From: Asinibacterium sp. OR53
GTDB lineage: Bacteria > Bacteroidota > Bacteroidia > Chitinophagales > Chitinophagaceae
DNA length: 64,000 nt
Direction: 5' to 3'
NCBI RefSeq assembly: GCF_000515315.1
Contig: NZ_KI911562.1
Span: 3,195,220 to 3,259,219 of the forward strand
The notes beneath the pieces are model-generated. The model was not told the DNA's origin. It worked only from the letters and a program-made list of their open reading frames with translations, and did no database searches. Positions 16,512-25,613 of this stretch are shown piece by piece; position 1 is the stretch's first letter, and every line of letters begins with the position of its first letter. The position numbers and the translations under genes are program-made.

Positions 16512-17981
16512 TTGACTACCGCTGCCATTGTATTTCCTAATCAGCTTTTCAGGAACCCGGCTCTGCCTAAGCATGCCCGGGTGTACCTGGTGGAAGAATA
16601 TCTCTTCTTTCGTCAATATCATTTTCATAAACAGAAAATCGCTTTTCACCGGGCGTCAATGAAATATTATGAAGTTTATCTTCAATCAAACGGTTACCAG
16701 GTAGAGTATATCGAAGCAACGCAAAATATATCGGACATCAGGAGCCTCTTACAAACCTTCAAAACGATTGGTATTGCGGAAATACACCTGTACGACCCGG
16801 TAGATGACTGGCTACACAAAAGGATCCAACTTTCGGCGAAAGACTTTAGGTTGCACTGGTATGACAACCGGCTTTTCCTCACATCCAAAGCTGATATCGA
16901 CAGCTACTTTGGCAACAGGGAAGTTTTCCATCAGTCAGACTTCTATAAATACCAGCGCAAGCGGCTTGACCTGCTGATGGAAGGAAACAAACCCCTGGGA
17001 GGCAAATGGAGTTATGATGCAGAAAACCGAAAGAAGTATCCCACGAACAACCACCCGCCTCCTCTGGCAAAACCATCTTCCAGCACCGTATGGGATGAGG
17101 CTTGTAAGTATACCAACCGTCACTTTAGTGATCATCCCGGCGAGCTCTCCGTGCAAACCCGGTACCCGCTTAATTTTACCGATGCCGATCGGTGGTTCGA
17201 TGATTTTTTACAACACCGTTTTCATGCTTTTGGGATATATGAAGACAGTATTGTAAAAGACGCGCACTTTCTTCATCACAGCGTTATCTCTCCCTTATTG
17301 AATACAGGATTGCTGGACATCAAAATCGTTATTGATAAAAGCCTGGCTTATGGGCGCAACCAATCGATACCACTGAACTCGATGGAAGGATTTTTACGCC
17401 AGCTTATTGGTTGGCGCGAATATGTGAGAGGCGTCTATGAGTACACAGGCGCCAAACAACGCAGATCGAATTTCTGGGGCCATACAAGAAAAATACCATC
17501 CTCCTTTTATAATGGCACTACGGGTATTACACCTATAGACTGTACCATCAACAAAGTACTCCGAACGGGCTATGCCCATCACATAGAAAGACTGATGGTA
17601 TTATCCAACTTTATGAACCTATGCGGTTTTCACCCCGACGAAGTGTATAAGTGGTTCATGGGTTTATTCATCGATGCCTATGATTGGGTAATGGTACCTA
17701 ATATATATGGTATGAGTTTATTTGCAGACGGTGGCAAGATGAGCACCAAGCCCTATATCAGCGGCAGCAACTATCTCTTAAAAATGAGTGATTATTCAAA
17801 AGGCGCCTGGTCTGTAACCTGGGATGGTCTTTTCTGGCATTTTATTGCCGGCCATATCGCATTCTTCGAATCGCAACCCCGTCTGTCGATGCTGGCCACA
17901 GCCTGGAAAAAAATGGAGATCACTAAAAAGAATGCGCACCTCGGTGCTGCAGAAGCATTTTTATTGAAGAACGATAAATAG
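16512..17981 (+). CDS. Photolyase/cryptochrome-related protein (PhrB/CryB-like, Fe-S ligands mostly absent)
   Basis: 489 residues, starting at TTG: the family begins like AAIVFPNQLF and no ATG is in frame nearby. This is the deoxyribodipyrimidine photolyase-related family that includes the bacterial (6-4) photolyase PhrB and CryB. FAD-domain motifs are visible (YGRNQSIPLNSMEGFLRQLIGWREYVRG is recognisable at about 280-307, then GYAHHIERLMVLSNF). PhrB holds a 4Fe-4S cluster with four Cys; here C344 remains but the YCKGC pair reads YSKGA (429 and 432 are Ser and Ala) and the ACPF loop is replaced by WDGLFW. DNA repair or light sensing cannot be told apart from sequence. Confidence 0.88.
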   Translation: MTTAAIVFPNQLFRNPALPKHARVYLVEEYLFFRQYHFHKQKIAFHRASMKYYEVYLQSNGYQVEYIEATQNISDIRSLLQTFKTIGIAEIHLYDPVDDWLHKRIQLSAKDFRLHWYDNRLFLTSKADIDSYFGNREVFHQSDFYKYQRKRLDLLMEGNKPLGGKWSYDAENRKKYPTNNHPPPLAKPSSSTVWDEACKYTNRHFSDHPGELSVQTRYPLNFTDADRWFDDFLQHRFHAFGIYEDSIVKDAHFLHHSVISPLLNTGLLDIKIVIDKSLAYGRNQSIPLNSMEGFLRQLIGWREYVRGVYEYTGAKQRRSNFWGHTRKIPSSFYNGTTGITPIDCTINKVLRTGYAHHIERLMVLSNFMNLCGFHPDEVYKWFMGLFIDAYDWVMVPNIYGMSLFADGGKMSTKPYISGSNYLLKMSDYSKGAWSVTWDGLFWHFIAGHIAFFESQPRLSMLATAWKKMEITKKNAHLGAAEAFLLKNDK

Positions 17982-18258
17982 TTTGTTGGCTCTTCTCTAC
18001 TGTCTTATTATTGGTTTTATAAAACCATTTTCATACACGGCACTCACCGGCGCACACTGGTAAATTCATGAAGACGGTGCAGAATAAAATATGTCGCCGG
18101 TGGGGAGCCAAATCCTGAAGGGTACCATTTGCAGATTCGAGACTAGTTGTAGAATTAAGTGCTTAATATTCTTAACAATGCAATTGAATTATTTTTCCCG
18201 ATACGGCAAATTTGTTTAACATCTCACGAATCTTACCAGGATGACCGACTTCGAGATG
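17982..18258. other. Gap: intergenic, one perfect palindrome
   Basis: I see no gene. TGGTTTTATAAAACCA at 18012-18027 is a perfect 16-bp palindrome 30 bp after the photolyase-related stop, followed by TTTTC; it may serve as a terminator. The rest is unremarkable. Confidence 0.4.
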
Positions 18259-18870
18259 CTATGCGCGTTTAAAGGAACAAAAGAGGAAGTTTTGGACGGT
18301 GTGGAAGGGCGTCTCATGGTCTTCGGTGATGCATTTGATTTTGTTGAAGCCATTGTGTAGTTCCCCGGACAGGGTTTCCTCCGTGTATCGGTGGACAGGA
18401 AGACCACTGCATTTGTCCGGTCCTTTGTCCGAGAAGGTGCCAATGACGAGGTAGCCACCTAAAGGGAGGGCGGTGCGAGCATGGTCAAGGTAGTTGGATA
18501 CTTGGGGTGCAGTAGTAAGGAAGTGGAATGTGGCGCGGTCATGCCAAAGATCATAGGGGTGCGGCGGCTCGAAGTCGGCAATGTCGGCAACGATCCATTG
18601 TACAAGGGTGGCTTTTTCACCGAGCCGGTCTTGTGCGCATTTGATGGCTTCTTCCGAGATATCCAGGACAGTGATATCCTTGTAGCCCTTTTCTAATAGC
18701 AACTCGGCGAGCCGGCTTTCGCCTCCGCCTATGTCGATGATCCGGGCATTTCGGGGGAGCCGGAAAGTGTCGATGAAATCGAGGGAGGTGGCGGGCGTTT
18801 CCTGGGTCCAGCTGAGCTGATCCGGTGTCTTGTGCCGATAGATATGATCCCAATGGCTGCGCTTATCCAT
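18259..18870 (-). CDS. Class I SAM-dependent methyltransferase
   Basis: 203 residues from the Met of MDKRSHWDHIY; the frame opens 16 residues earlier, but that part lacks family character. The SAM-binding motif I is IIDIGGGESRLAELLL (about residues 43-58); motif II is VLDISEEAI and the acidic loop VADIADF. WDHIYRHK and TPATSLDFI at the N-terminus match a small methyltransferase subfamily related to TehB/thiopurine types. The acceptor is unknown. It is a single minus-strand gene, possibly read toward the light island but with no operator-like site in front. Confidence 0.85.
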   Translation of the reverse strand: MDKRSHWDHIYRHKTPDQLSWTQETPATSLDFIDTFRLPRNARIIDIGGGESRLAELLLEKGYKDITVLDISEEAIKCAQDRLGEKATLVQWIVADIADFEPPHPYDLWHDRATFHFLTTAPQVSNYLDHARTALPLGGYLVIGTFSDKGPDKCSGLPVHRYTEETLSGELHNGFNKIKCITEDHETPFHTVQNFLFCSFKRA

Positions 18871-19193
18871 ACAATAAAGATAGGCCATCCGGGTCAAATT
18901 TGGACTTGGAATGGGCATCGTCAGCGGACTTTGGGCGCTGTCGACCTTTACTTTGATAGGCTTATTTAAATATATTTATGTATCCAATTTCCTGATTTTA
19001 CTTGCCAAGTTTCTATATAAATAATTCAGCGAACTTGAATTATTCGGTGTGGAAGACATATTCAGCCTCTTCGCGAATAAACTCAACACGAAAATGAGCA
19101 GTACCAAGAATGAACATCACTAACATCATCTTAGAAAACTCTAACTAACCGTGGGTAAAAATAAAGGGGAGCCGACATATATATATATGGGCC
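18871..19193. other. Gap: no gene seen
   Basis: AT-rich intergenic DNA with a short (AT)n run near 19180. I see no open frame with coding character on either strand. Confidence 0.5.
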
Positions 19194-19394
19194 TCAATGA
19201 TAATCTCCATTACCATATTCTTCCTTATAATGATCTACTAACTCATTAAATACTCTTTTAGCTAAATGAGGTTGTTTGAATAAAATAACATGTGGCAATT
19301 CTAGGGCTAACAAAAGATGTTGCTTTTTATTTTTAATTATATCTTTAAGACATAATTGACACCTTTTTTGACACCTGTGAAAGCAAGAAACCGT
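19194..19394 (-). pseudogene. Possible gene remnant beside tRNA-Leu
   Basis: An open frame of 66 codons between a TAG and a TGA reads like protein (HRCQKRCQLC near the front, then KDIIKNKKQHLLLALELP, and LAKRVFNELVDHYKEEYG at the end) but has no ATG, GTG or TTG start. It is AT-rich and overlaps the tRNA terminator at its front edge. TTGACACCT occurs twice in tandem at about 19355-19375. It may be a leftover of an element inserted at the tRNA gene. The parent family is not recognised. Confidence 0.3.
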
Positions 19395-19420
19395 CTAAAC
19401 AATTGAGTTTAAACGGTTTC
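19387..19420 (-). terminator. Hairpin terminator behind tRNA-Leu
   Basis: A 14-bp stem, GAAACCGTYTAAAC paired with GTTTARACGGTTTC around a 6-base loop, about 24 bp beyond the 3' end of tRNA-Leu on the minus strand, followed by TTGCTTT. Confidence 0.7.
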
Positions 19421-19443
19421 TAAAAGCCGATTTTCAGCTTTTG

Positions 19444-19529
19444 TGCCCCAGACGGGAATCGAACCCGTACTCGCGTTTCGGCGAACAGGATTTTAAGTCC
19501 TGCGTGTCTACCAGTTCCACCACCGGGGC
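19444..19529 (-). tRNA. tRNA-Leu (UAA)
   Basis: 86 nt on the minus strand: acceptor GCCCCGG pairing with CTGGGGC plus discriminator A; D-arm TGGTGGAACTGGTAGACACG; anticodon loop CTTAAAA with anticodon TAA; a long variable arm and GGTTCGATTCC in the T-arm. These are class II tRNA features. CCA is not encoded. It lies 37 bp downstream of tRNA-Gly. Confidence 0.95.
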
Positions 19530-19536
19530 AGACTAC

Positions 19537-19563
19537 AAAAAAAATCCCGCTCGAGGCGGGATT
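19537..19563 (-). terminator. Hairpin terminator between the two tRNA genes
   Basis: On the minus strand AATCCCGC and GCGGGATT form a stem around CTCGA, directly behind tRNA-Gly, followed by a run of T. It overlaps the spacer before tRNA-Leu, so read-through would be needed for cotranscription. Confidence 0.6.
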
Positions 19564-19565
19564 AG

Positions 19566-19638
<73 letters not shown>

Positions 19639-19723
19639 GATTCTTTGTTTAAGAACTAAATTGGGAGTGCAAAAATAGGAATCTGCGATTAACAGCCAAA
19701 TTTTTCTTGCAGTATCCCGGGTT

Positions 19724-19927
19724 TTATTTGTATTCCGGTGTGTACTTGGAGCTTCCCTGGATCTCTATATCGGGCTTGCCTTTATAACGCTGGTGATACA
19801 AACGATAACATCCGCCTAAAACAAATGCCAGCATGCAAAATACCTGTAGATAAAACAGAAACCTTGATGAATTTACCCAGTTTTTGGTAAAATCTTTTTC
19901 TCCTACGTTGTTCGTTTCGTTTGACAT
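19724..19927 (-). CDS. Small single-helix membrane protein
   Basis: 67 residues from the ATG at 19927; the frame reaches back into the glycosyltransferase gene, but that part is its shadow. It has a polar N-terminus (MSNETNNVGEKDFTKN), one hydrophobic helix at about 22-42 (FLFYLQVFCMLAFVLGG) and a basic C-terminal tail (YHQRYKGKPD). No family or function is recognised. It lies 41 bp after the glycosyltransferase stop on the same strand, so it is probably cotranscribed. Confidence 0.6.
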   Translation of the reverse strand: MSNETNNVGEKDFTKNWVNSSRFLFYLQVFCMLAFVLGGCYRLYHQRYKGKPDIEIQGSSKYTPEYK

Positions 19928-19968
19928 ATTTTCTGATTGCTTTGCAAAAATAAGGCGGGCTTCACAAA

Positions 19969-20997
19969 TTATAAAACCTTCTTTTGAATAATATCCCGGA
20001 AACGGGTTTTCCGCTTCACAAAATATTGCCATACGACCGTCCCTTCATACACACCGTCTAACCCACACAAAGGCCGCCGCTGCTGACTTTTATGGATCTC
20101 TCCCCTTTTCAGCCAAAGCCTGTGTACAGCAAAATGCGCCTTGAAAATAGCCGTAAAAAAATCCACATCACCCTGCAATAATCCCTTTATTGCCGATACA
20201 CCGTCGAGCACCAGCCGCAAAGGCAGTTTCCATATTTTTTCATTCCAGGGCAGGTTCTTGTGCAACATCAGCAGGTTGTTGCGGAAATTCAAAAAAACTT
20301 TCCTTCCTCCACGTGGTAAAGTACCCGCACCAACATGATATACTACCGAAGCCGGGCACGACATGATCTTATATCCAGCCAGTTGCAGGCGCCAACAGAG
20401 ATCAATCTCTTCCTGGTGCGCGAAAAATGAAGCGTCGAGTCCGCCCATAGCATGATAAAGTTCCGCGCGTATGAACATAGCTGCCCCGGATGCCCAGAAA
20501 ACAGGGATCGTATCATTGTATTGCTGCTCATCGGGCTCACAGACATCGAAGATCCGGCCACGTGAAAAGGGATAACCCAACGAATCGATCCATCCGCCGG
20601 CCGCACCCGCGTATTCAAACATCCCCGGTTCTTTATATGACAATAGTTTAGGCTGACAGGCAGCAATCTTTGCATCAGTTTCCATGAGACTGATCACCGG
20701 TTCAATCCAACCGGGCGTCACACACACATCGGAATTAAGCAACACGTAATAATCAGCCTTCACCAGGCGAAGGGCCCAGTTATAGCCGCCGGCAAATCCT
20801 TCATTGGTATCATGTGTAAGTACTTCCACACCCGGGAATGAATTACGCAAGTATTCAAGTGAGTCATCGGTAGATGCATTATCGGCCACCACCACCCTTA
20901 CACCAGGGTAAGTGGAAGCCAGTACAGAGGGCAGGAACTGCTCCAGGTAATGCCTGCCATTATAATTCAGGATAACGACTGCTACACTTGGGTTCAA
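19969..20997 (-). CDS. Family 2 glycosyltransferase (rhamnosyltransferase-like)
   Basis: 342 residues. The start is TTG: TGA stands two codons before it in frame, and the family begins like VAVVILNYNG. GT-A fold motifs are VVVADNASTDDS (donor site), LLNSDV at the DxD position, WASGAAMFIRAELY and FFAHQEEIDLCWRLQLAGY with the catalytic acidic residues. WbbL-like relatives add rhamnose or similar sugars to surface glycans. A hydrophobic C-terminal segment may hold it at the inner membrane. There are no other glycan genes next to it, so the product is unknown. Confidence 0.9.
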   Translation of the reverse strand: MNPSVAVVILNYNGRHYLEQFLPSVLASTYPGVRVVVADNASTDDSLEYLRNSFPGVEVLTHDTNEGFAGGYNWALRLVKADYYVLLNSDVCVTPGWIEPVISLMETDAKIAACQPKLLSYKEPGMFEYAGAAGGWIDSLGYPFSRGRIFDVCEPDEQQYNDTIPVFWASGAAMFIRAELYHAMGGLDASFFAHQEEIDLCWRLQLAGYKIMSCPASVVYHVGAGTLPRGGRKVFLNFRNNLLMLHKNLPWNEKIWKLPLRLVLDGVSAIKGLLQGDVDFFTAIFKAHFAVHRLWLKRGEIHKSQQRRPLCGLDGVYEGTVVWQYFVKRKTRFRDIIQKKVL

Positions 20998-21029
20998 CGA
21001 TCAGGTGATTTTGTGCGAAAATAAGGCAT

Positions 21030-22163
21030 TCAGGAAAGTCCCCAGTTAATCAGCCACCGTACTTCTTTCGGCACTGTGCGTTCTCTTGTCATCGACGTCA
21101 TTTTACCCAGCCTTACGATGATGGTCTTTTTTGAAGGGATCACAATGATGTACTGCCCCAGGATGCCCCTTGCATAAAATATATCCGGATGCAACGGATC
21201 GATCCACCACTGGTAACCATAATAATCACAGGGCTTGCCGTGGGTATCGGTGATACCGCAGGCTTTGATAGATGCAGCATAATAATCGCTATCGATCACA
21301 GGCACACCCTTCCACTTGCCACTGTCTAACATCAATTGGCCAATGCGCGCAAAATCACGTGTATTGGAATTGAAACAACAATAGGCTTTGGCATGTCCGT
21401 TCTCATGATCCGTGCTCCACAATGCCGGATGCTCAGCACCCAGGGGCTGCCATAATTTAACAGCAGCATAATCACCCAACGATTGCCCCGTTGCTTTTTC
21501 CAGTATCAATCCCAGCAATTGGGTATCACCGCTTTTATACCGGTGCAAAGTGCCCGGTTCCTGCACCATTTTTACATTGACTGCGGTTTTGTATGCATCG
21601 CTTCCATAATACAGGTCGGTTGTAACGGAAAAAGGATTCCAATAAGATTCATCAAAATCCGATCCGCTGCTCATGGTAAGCAGGTCGATAATCTTTACCC
21701 GGGCTTTGGTTCCGATGCTGAATTCCGGCAGGTAATGGCCAATAGGCTCCTGCAAGGATTTGATCTCCCCTTCTTTTAATGCCACCCCTATCAATAAACT
21801 CGTAATGCTTTTGGCCATAGAGAAAGAACCCGATAAAGAGCTGTCGCTATATCCATCCCAATACTTTTCAAAAGCCACCGAATCATTCCTGATGACTAAC
21901 AAACCAACGGAGCCCAGGTCTTCCATGAGTTGATTGAGGCTATCGGGATAATTGATCTTATTGTAATTGACTGCATTGTGCCAGGGTTGCGGTACGCCGG
22001 TATTAACAGTCGTATTGGAGAATATTTTATAATCGTCGATATTGGCGAAATTGTACCATACTGCTTTGAAGAGATAAGTCTTGCCACTGATCCAGGCATA
22101 AGCAGAGAAAATGGCAATCAGCCCCATCAATGACAGAACAATACGTTTGAGTATTTTTTTCAT
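21030..22163 (-). CDS. Beta-lactamase-fold serine hydrolase (class C-like)
   Basis: 377 residues from MKKILKRI; an alternative Met lies five codons upstream. It has an N-terminal membrane anchor/signal helix (LSLMGLIAIFSAYAW), then the serine hydrolase core: SxxK as S-M-A-K in GSFSMAKSITSLL, and the YxN-like motif in PGTLHRYKSGDTQLLG (Tyr-Lys-Ser). The family includes penicillin-binding protein-like esterases and peptidases, often acting on periplasmic D-Ala peptides or esters. It is likely periplasmic. Antibiotic resistance is not implied. It is a single gene, divergent from rocD. Confidence 0.85.
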   Translation of the reverse strand: MKKILKRIVLSLMGLIAIFSAYAWISGKTYLFKAVWYNFANIDDYKIFSNTTVNTGVPQPWHNAVNYNKINYPDSLNQLMEDLGSVGLLVIRNDSVAFEKYWDGYSDSSLSGSFSMAKSITSLLIGVALKEGEIKSLQEPIGHYLPEFSIGTKARVKIIDLLTMSSGSDFDESYWNPFSVTTDLYYGSDAYKTAVNVKMVQEPGTLHRYKSGDTQLLGLILEKATGQSLGDYAAVKLWQPLGAEHPALWSTDHENGHAKAYCCFNSNTRDFARIGQLMLDSGKWKGVPVIDSDYYAASIKACGITDTHGKPCDYYGYQWWIDPLHPDIFYARGILGQYIIVIPSKKTIIVRLGKMTSMTRERTVPKEVRWLINWGLS

Positions 22164-22399
22164 ATTCTGAAAATACAAATTTTATTCCGTTTACCGACAT
22201 CCTTGTCGTATCTTGCATGCAGAAACCCTATTATGCGATTCCTGCACCTCAATCTTGATTTTTTAGATCATCCAGCTCAATAGAATACTGCTGCGCAGGC
22301 GCATTTGCTTTATTGCAATCTTTTCAATCCATTTTATCATTTTTCATTTGAACAAGCGTTGATGCTTTTCAGGTGAAGCCGATCACATACAATACAACC

Positions 22400-23638
22400 A
22401 TGTCACTACTTACTTTATCCAAATCAACCAGCGCGTACTTACAGCTGGAAGAAAAATACGGGGCACATAATTACCATCCCCTCCCCGTTGTGCTCGAAAG
22501 AGGAGAAGGTGTTTTCCTCTGGGATATTGACGGTAAACGTTATTATGATTTTCTGAGCGGTTATTCGGCCGTTAACCAGGGCCACTGTCACCCCCGGATC
22601 GTTCGCGCCCTCATTGAACAGGCGCAGAAGCTCACACTCACATCCCGCGCCTTTCACAACAACTTATTGGGTGAATATGCGCAATTCATCACTGCCTATT
22701 TTGGTTACGACAAAGTGCTGCCTATGAATACAGGCGTAGAAGGCGGTGAAACAGCCATCAAGCTGGCCAGGAGATGGGCTTATGCCCGTAAAGGTGTTGC
22801 AGAGAACCATGCAAAGATCATTTTTGCAGAAGGAAATTTTTGGGGAAGAACACTCGCTGCTATCTCCTCCTCTACCGATCCCAGCAGTTATAAAGGTTTT
22901 GGTCCTTATATGCCGGGGTTTGAGATCATTCCTTACAATGACATCATTGCACTGGAAAAAGCATTGCAGGATAAAAACGTAGCAGCCTTTATGGTAGAAC
23001 CCATACAGGGCGAAGCTGGCGTGGTAGTGCCTGATGATGGCTATTTGCAAAAAGTACGCGAGCTCTGTTCGCACTACAATGTGCTGTTCATTGCAGATGA
23101 GATACAAACCGGACTGGCACGCACGGGAAAAATGCTGGCCTGTGATCATGAAAATGTTCGTCCCGATATACTCATCCTCGGCAAAGCCCTCAGCGGTGGC
23201 ATGTTACCCGTATCCGCCGTACTCGCCGATGATGAAGTGATGCTCAACATCCTACCCGGTGAGCATGGTTCTACTTATGGCGGCAATCCGCTGGCCTGTG
23301 CCGTAGCCATGGAAGCACTAAAAGTATTGAAAGATGAGCAGATGGCTGAAAATGCAGCGGTCATGGGTGAATTGATGCGTAGCGAACTGGCTAAGCTGGC
23401 TTCTCCGCATATTCATACCATCCGTGGCAAAGGCCTGCTCAACGCCATCGTTATCGATCACGCCAATGCTGATGCTGCATGGGAGCTTTGCCTGACATTG
23501 AAAGAAAAAGGATTGCTGGCCAAACCTACACATGGCGATAAGATCCGTTTCGCTCCTCCGTTGCTCATCAATCGCGAACAGATACTGGAGTGCGTAGAAA
23601 TCATTAGTGAAAGCCTAGCTGCTTCATTAACTCAATAG
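22400..23638 (+). CDS. rocD: Ornithine--oxo-acid aminotransferase
   Basis: 412 residues from [10 protein letters not shown]; the frame opens at 22373. It is a class III PLP aminotransferase that transfers the delta-amino group of ornithine to 2-oxoglutarate, giving glutamate semialdehyde. The OAT signature is [20 protein letters not shown], with [15 protein letters not shown] and the PLP lysine in [19 protein letters not shown] follows. It is a full-length match to the family (about 400-410). Its last 35 bases overlap the end of the convergent tryptophan dioxygenase gene. Confidence 0.95.
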   Translation: MSLLTLSKSTSAYLQLEEKYGAHNYHPLPVVLERGEGVFLWDIDGKRYYDFLSGYSAVNQGHCHPRIVRALIEQAQKLTLTSRAFHNNLLGEYAQFITAYFGYDKVLPMNTGVEGGETAIKLARRWAYARKGVAENHAKIIFAEGNFWGRTLAAISSSTDPSSYKGFGPYMPGFEIIPYNDIIALEKALQDKNVAAFMVEPIQGEAGVVVPDDGYLQKVRELCSHYNVLFIADEIQTGLARTGKMLACDHENVRPDILILGKALSGGMLPVSAVLADDEVMLNILPGEHGSTYGGNPLACAVAMEALKVLKDEQMAENAAVMGELMRSELAKLASPHIHTIRGKGLLNAIVIDHANADAAWELCLTLKEKGLLAKPTHGDKIRFAPPLLINREQILECVEIISESLAASLTQ

Positions 23639-24686
23639 GCAGCCTGGGCAGGTTTTTTCTTTCGATCAGGTAAGTAGCAAGGCCCGATAAATCGCGGTAC
23701 ACATAATGTTTGCCCAATGCTCCTTCCAGGTAGCCTGCTCCGGAAGTATTGCCCGTGCCTACCCGCATGCCTATCATACGGCGCACCATGATGAGGTGCT
23801 TGTGGCGCCAGTTGCTGAGCAGGTGATCAATTTCAATCAAGGCGTCGAGCAGTTGGTAAGATGTTTGGAATACCGGGAAATCGCGGTACAGCATGATGAA
23901 CAAAGCAGCCCGCATGGCTTTGGGTGAAAAATTACTGCGCAGTGTTTCCAGTTGCTCCGACGTATAATCGACGTGCGCTTTTTCAAAAAAGACATAATCG
24001 AAATCAAATATCTTGCCCTGTTCACGTTCTGTTAAGCCTTGCAGATAAATAGCCCGGTAATCATTCCAGAAAGGATGGTCCGTAGTATTGTTCGTTGTTG
24101 CAGGCTTATACTGATGCCATAGTTCTGTATCAAAAAAAGGCATGCGTTCCAGCCAGTCGTTCACCAGTTGCAACAGGTTCTTTTCTGTTTCTACGGCTGT
24201 GATACGTTCATAATCATTCCGGGTAAACCCGCCTTCATTGGTGCGTTTGTAATAGTCTTTCTGATGCCGTTTATCGATCTGCAATCCCAGCCTCGCCTCA
24301 ATCAGCCTGAACTGCGCACTCTGGAAGCCGGATGAAGGCGTGAGCAGGTTGCGGAACTCCAGGAAATCGAGCGGGGTCATGGTATTGAGGATAGTGATCT
24401 GCTGGTTCAGCAGTTCCAGTATGCGGATGATCCGGTGCAGGCGGTGCCGCACCAGGTTCATATCCTCGGAGTTATCATTGATCTTTTCCTGTGAAAATAT
24501 ATGCATCACATAATCCAGCTCAAACAATATCTGTTTGAACCATAGTTCATAAGCCTGGTGTATGATGATGAAGAGCATTTCATCGTGCGCAGGTGTATGG
24601 CCTTCTTCAAAACTCACCGGGTGCTGACTGTCCAATATCTTTTCCAGGTGCAGGTAACTGCCATAATACAGGGGTTCCTTTTTCAT
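23604..24686 (-). CDS. kynA: Tryptophan 2,3-dioxygenase
   Basis: 360 residues from [12 protein letters not shown]; another Met is three codons upstream. It is a heme enzyme opening the indole ring of tryptophan to N-formylkynurenine. Signatures are [41 protein letters not shown] and the proximal heme histidine in [14 protein letters not shown], followed by the conserved [11 protein letters not shown] loop. No other kynurenine pathway genes are adjacent. Its stop lies inside the 3' end of rocD, and the upstream neighbour pyrF is divergent. Confidence 0.96.
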   Translation of the reverse strand: MKKEPLYYGSYLHLEKILDSQHPVSFEEGHTPAHDEMLFIIIHQAYELWFKQILFELDYVMHIFSQEKINDNSEDMNLVRHRLHRIIRILELLNQQITILNTMTPLDFLEFRNLLTPSSGFQSAQFRLIEARLGLQIDKRHQKDYYKRTNEGGFTRNDYERITAVETEKNLLQLVNDWLERMPFFDTELWHQYKPATTNNTTDHPFWNDYRAIYLQGLTEREQGKIFDFDYVFFEKAHVDYTSEQLETLRSNFSPKAMRAALFIMLYRDFPVFQTSYQLLDALIEIDHLLSNWRHKHLIMVRRMIGMRVGTGNTSGAGYLEGALGKHYVYRDLSGLATYLIERKNLPRLPIELMKQLGFH

Positions 24687-24729
24687 AACAAGCATCGTTC
24701 TTTCAGCAAAGAAAAGCTTTGTTTACCAT

Positions 24730-24737
24730 TATCTTTG
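24730..24737 (+). promoter_or_regulatory. -7 element TATCTTTG before pyrF
   Basis: A full match to the Bacteroidota -7 consensus TAnnTTTG, ending six bases before the pyrF ATG, so the transcript should have little or no leader. Confidence 0.55.
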
Positions 24738-24743
24738 CAATCT

Positions 24744-25556
24744 ATGACACGTACAGAACTGGTAGCACAAATACAGCAAAAGAAATCTTATTTAACGGTG
24801 GGACTGGATACCGACATCACCAAAATTCCACCCCACCTGCAATCACACCCCGATGCCGTATTTGCCTTCAACAAAGCCATCATCGATGCTACCCTCGAAT
24901 ATTGTGTGAGTTACAAGATCAACACTGCTTTTTATGAATCACAGGGTTTGAAGGGTTGGGAAGCCCTGGAAAAAACCGTGAACTATATTCCTTCCACCCA
25001 TTTCAAAATAGCCGATGCGAAGCGGGGCGATATTGGCAATACTTCTTCGCAATACGCCAAGACCTTTTTTGAAGTGCTGCCCTTCGATGCAGTAACGGTA
25101 GCGCCTTACATGGGTGAAGACAGTGTGCGCCCCTTCCTGGAATACGAAAACAAATGGACCATTGTACTGGGCCTCACTTCCAATGCAGGCAGTCTTGATT
25201 TCCAAAAACTGTTGCTGGCTTCCGGCGATAAAATGTTGTACGAACAGGTACTGGAAAAAACAGTTTCCTGGGGCACACCCAATAACCTGATGTTTGTAGT
25301 AGGCGCTACCCGCGCCAGCGACCTGCAACATATTCGCACCATCATACCCGATCATTTCCTGTTGGTACCCGGTGTTGGTTTTCAGGGCGGTAGTCTCGAA
25401 GAAGTATCGCAGTATGGATTGAACAAAGACTGTGGTTTGCTGGTCAATGCCAGCCGCGCCATCATCTTCGCCAGCAGCAAAGAAAATTTTGCCGAAGAAG
25501 CTGCTACCATTGCGGCCACTTATGCTGCTGAAATGAAGCAGTACCTCGAAGCCTGA
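24744..25556 (+). CDS. pyrF: Orotidine 5'-phosphate decarboxylase
   Basis: 270 residues from MTRTELVAQI; the frame continues upstream into kynA on the other strand, and a TATCTTTG promoter just ahead fixes this ATG. It decarboxylates OMP to UMP, the last step of de novo pyrimidine synthesis. The catalytic Asp-Lys array is DAKRGDIGNTSSQYAKTFF; VGLDTDITKIP at the start and VGATRASDLQHIR, VPGVGFQGG at the end mark the longer type 2 family (about 270 residues). Confidence 0.95.
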   Translation: MTRTELVAQIQQKKSYLTVGLDTDITKIPPHLQSHPDAVFAFNKAIIDATLEYCVSYKINTAFYESQGLKGWEALEKTVNYIPSTHFKIADAKRGDIGNTSSQYAKTFFEVLPFDAVTVAPYMGEDSVRPFLEYENKWTIVLGLTSNAGSLDFQKLLLASGDKMLYEQVLEKTVSWGTPNNLMFVVGATRASDLQHIRTIIPDHFLLVPGVGFQGGSLEEVSQYGLNKDCGLLVNASRAIIFASSKENFAEEAATIAATYAAEMKQYLEA

Positions 25557-25613
25557 GCCTCATTTATTTTGCCTATCTTGACGGCTCAGTTTTAACGTTA
25601 AATCAGGTATTCT

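Noticed and set aside
18216..18258. A possible extension of the methyltransferase gene past its stop
   Set aside because: The stop at 18259 follows the expected C-terminal strand (FLFCSFKRA); nothing family-like continues beyond it.
19180..19190. (AT)n run as a regulatory site
   Set aside because: It is too short and lies in AT-rich DNA far from any gene start.
21030..22163. Antibiotic-resistance beta-lactamase
   Set aside because: Only the SxxK and YxS-like motifs of the wider serine hydrolase family are visible; nothing indicates a resistance role.
22373..22399. Upstream ATG for ornithine aminotransferase
   Set aside because: The added nine residues do not fit the family; the ATG at 22400 gives the usual length.
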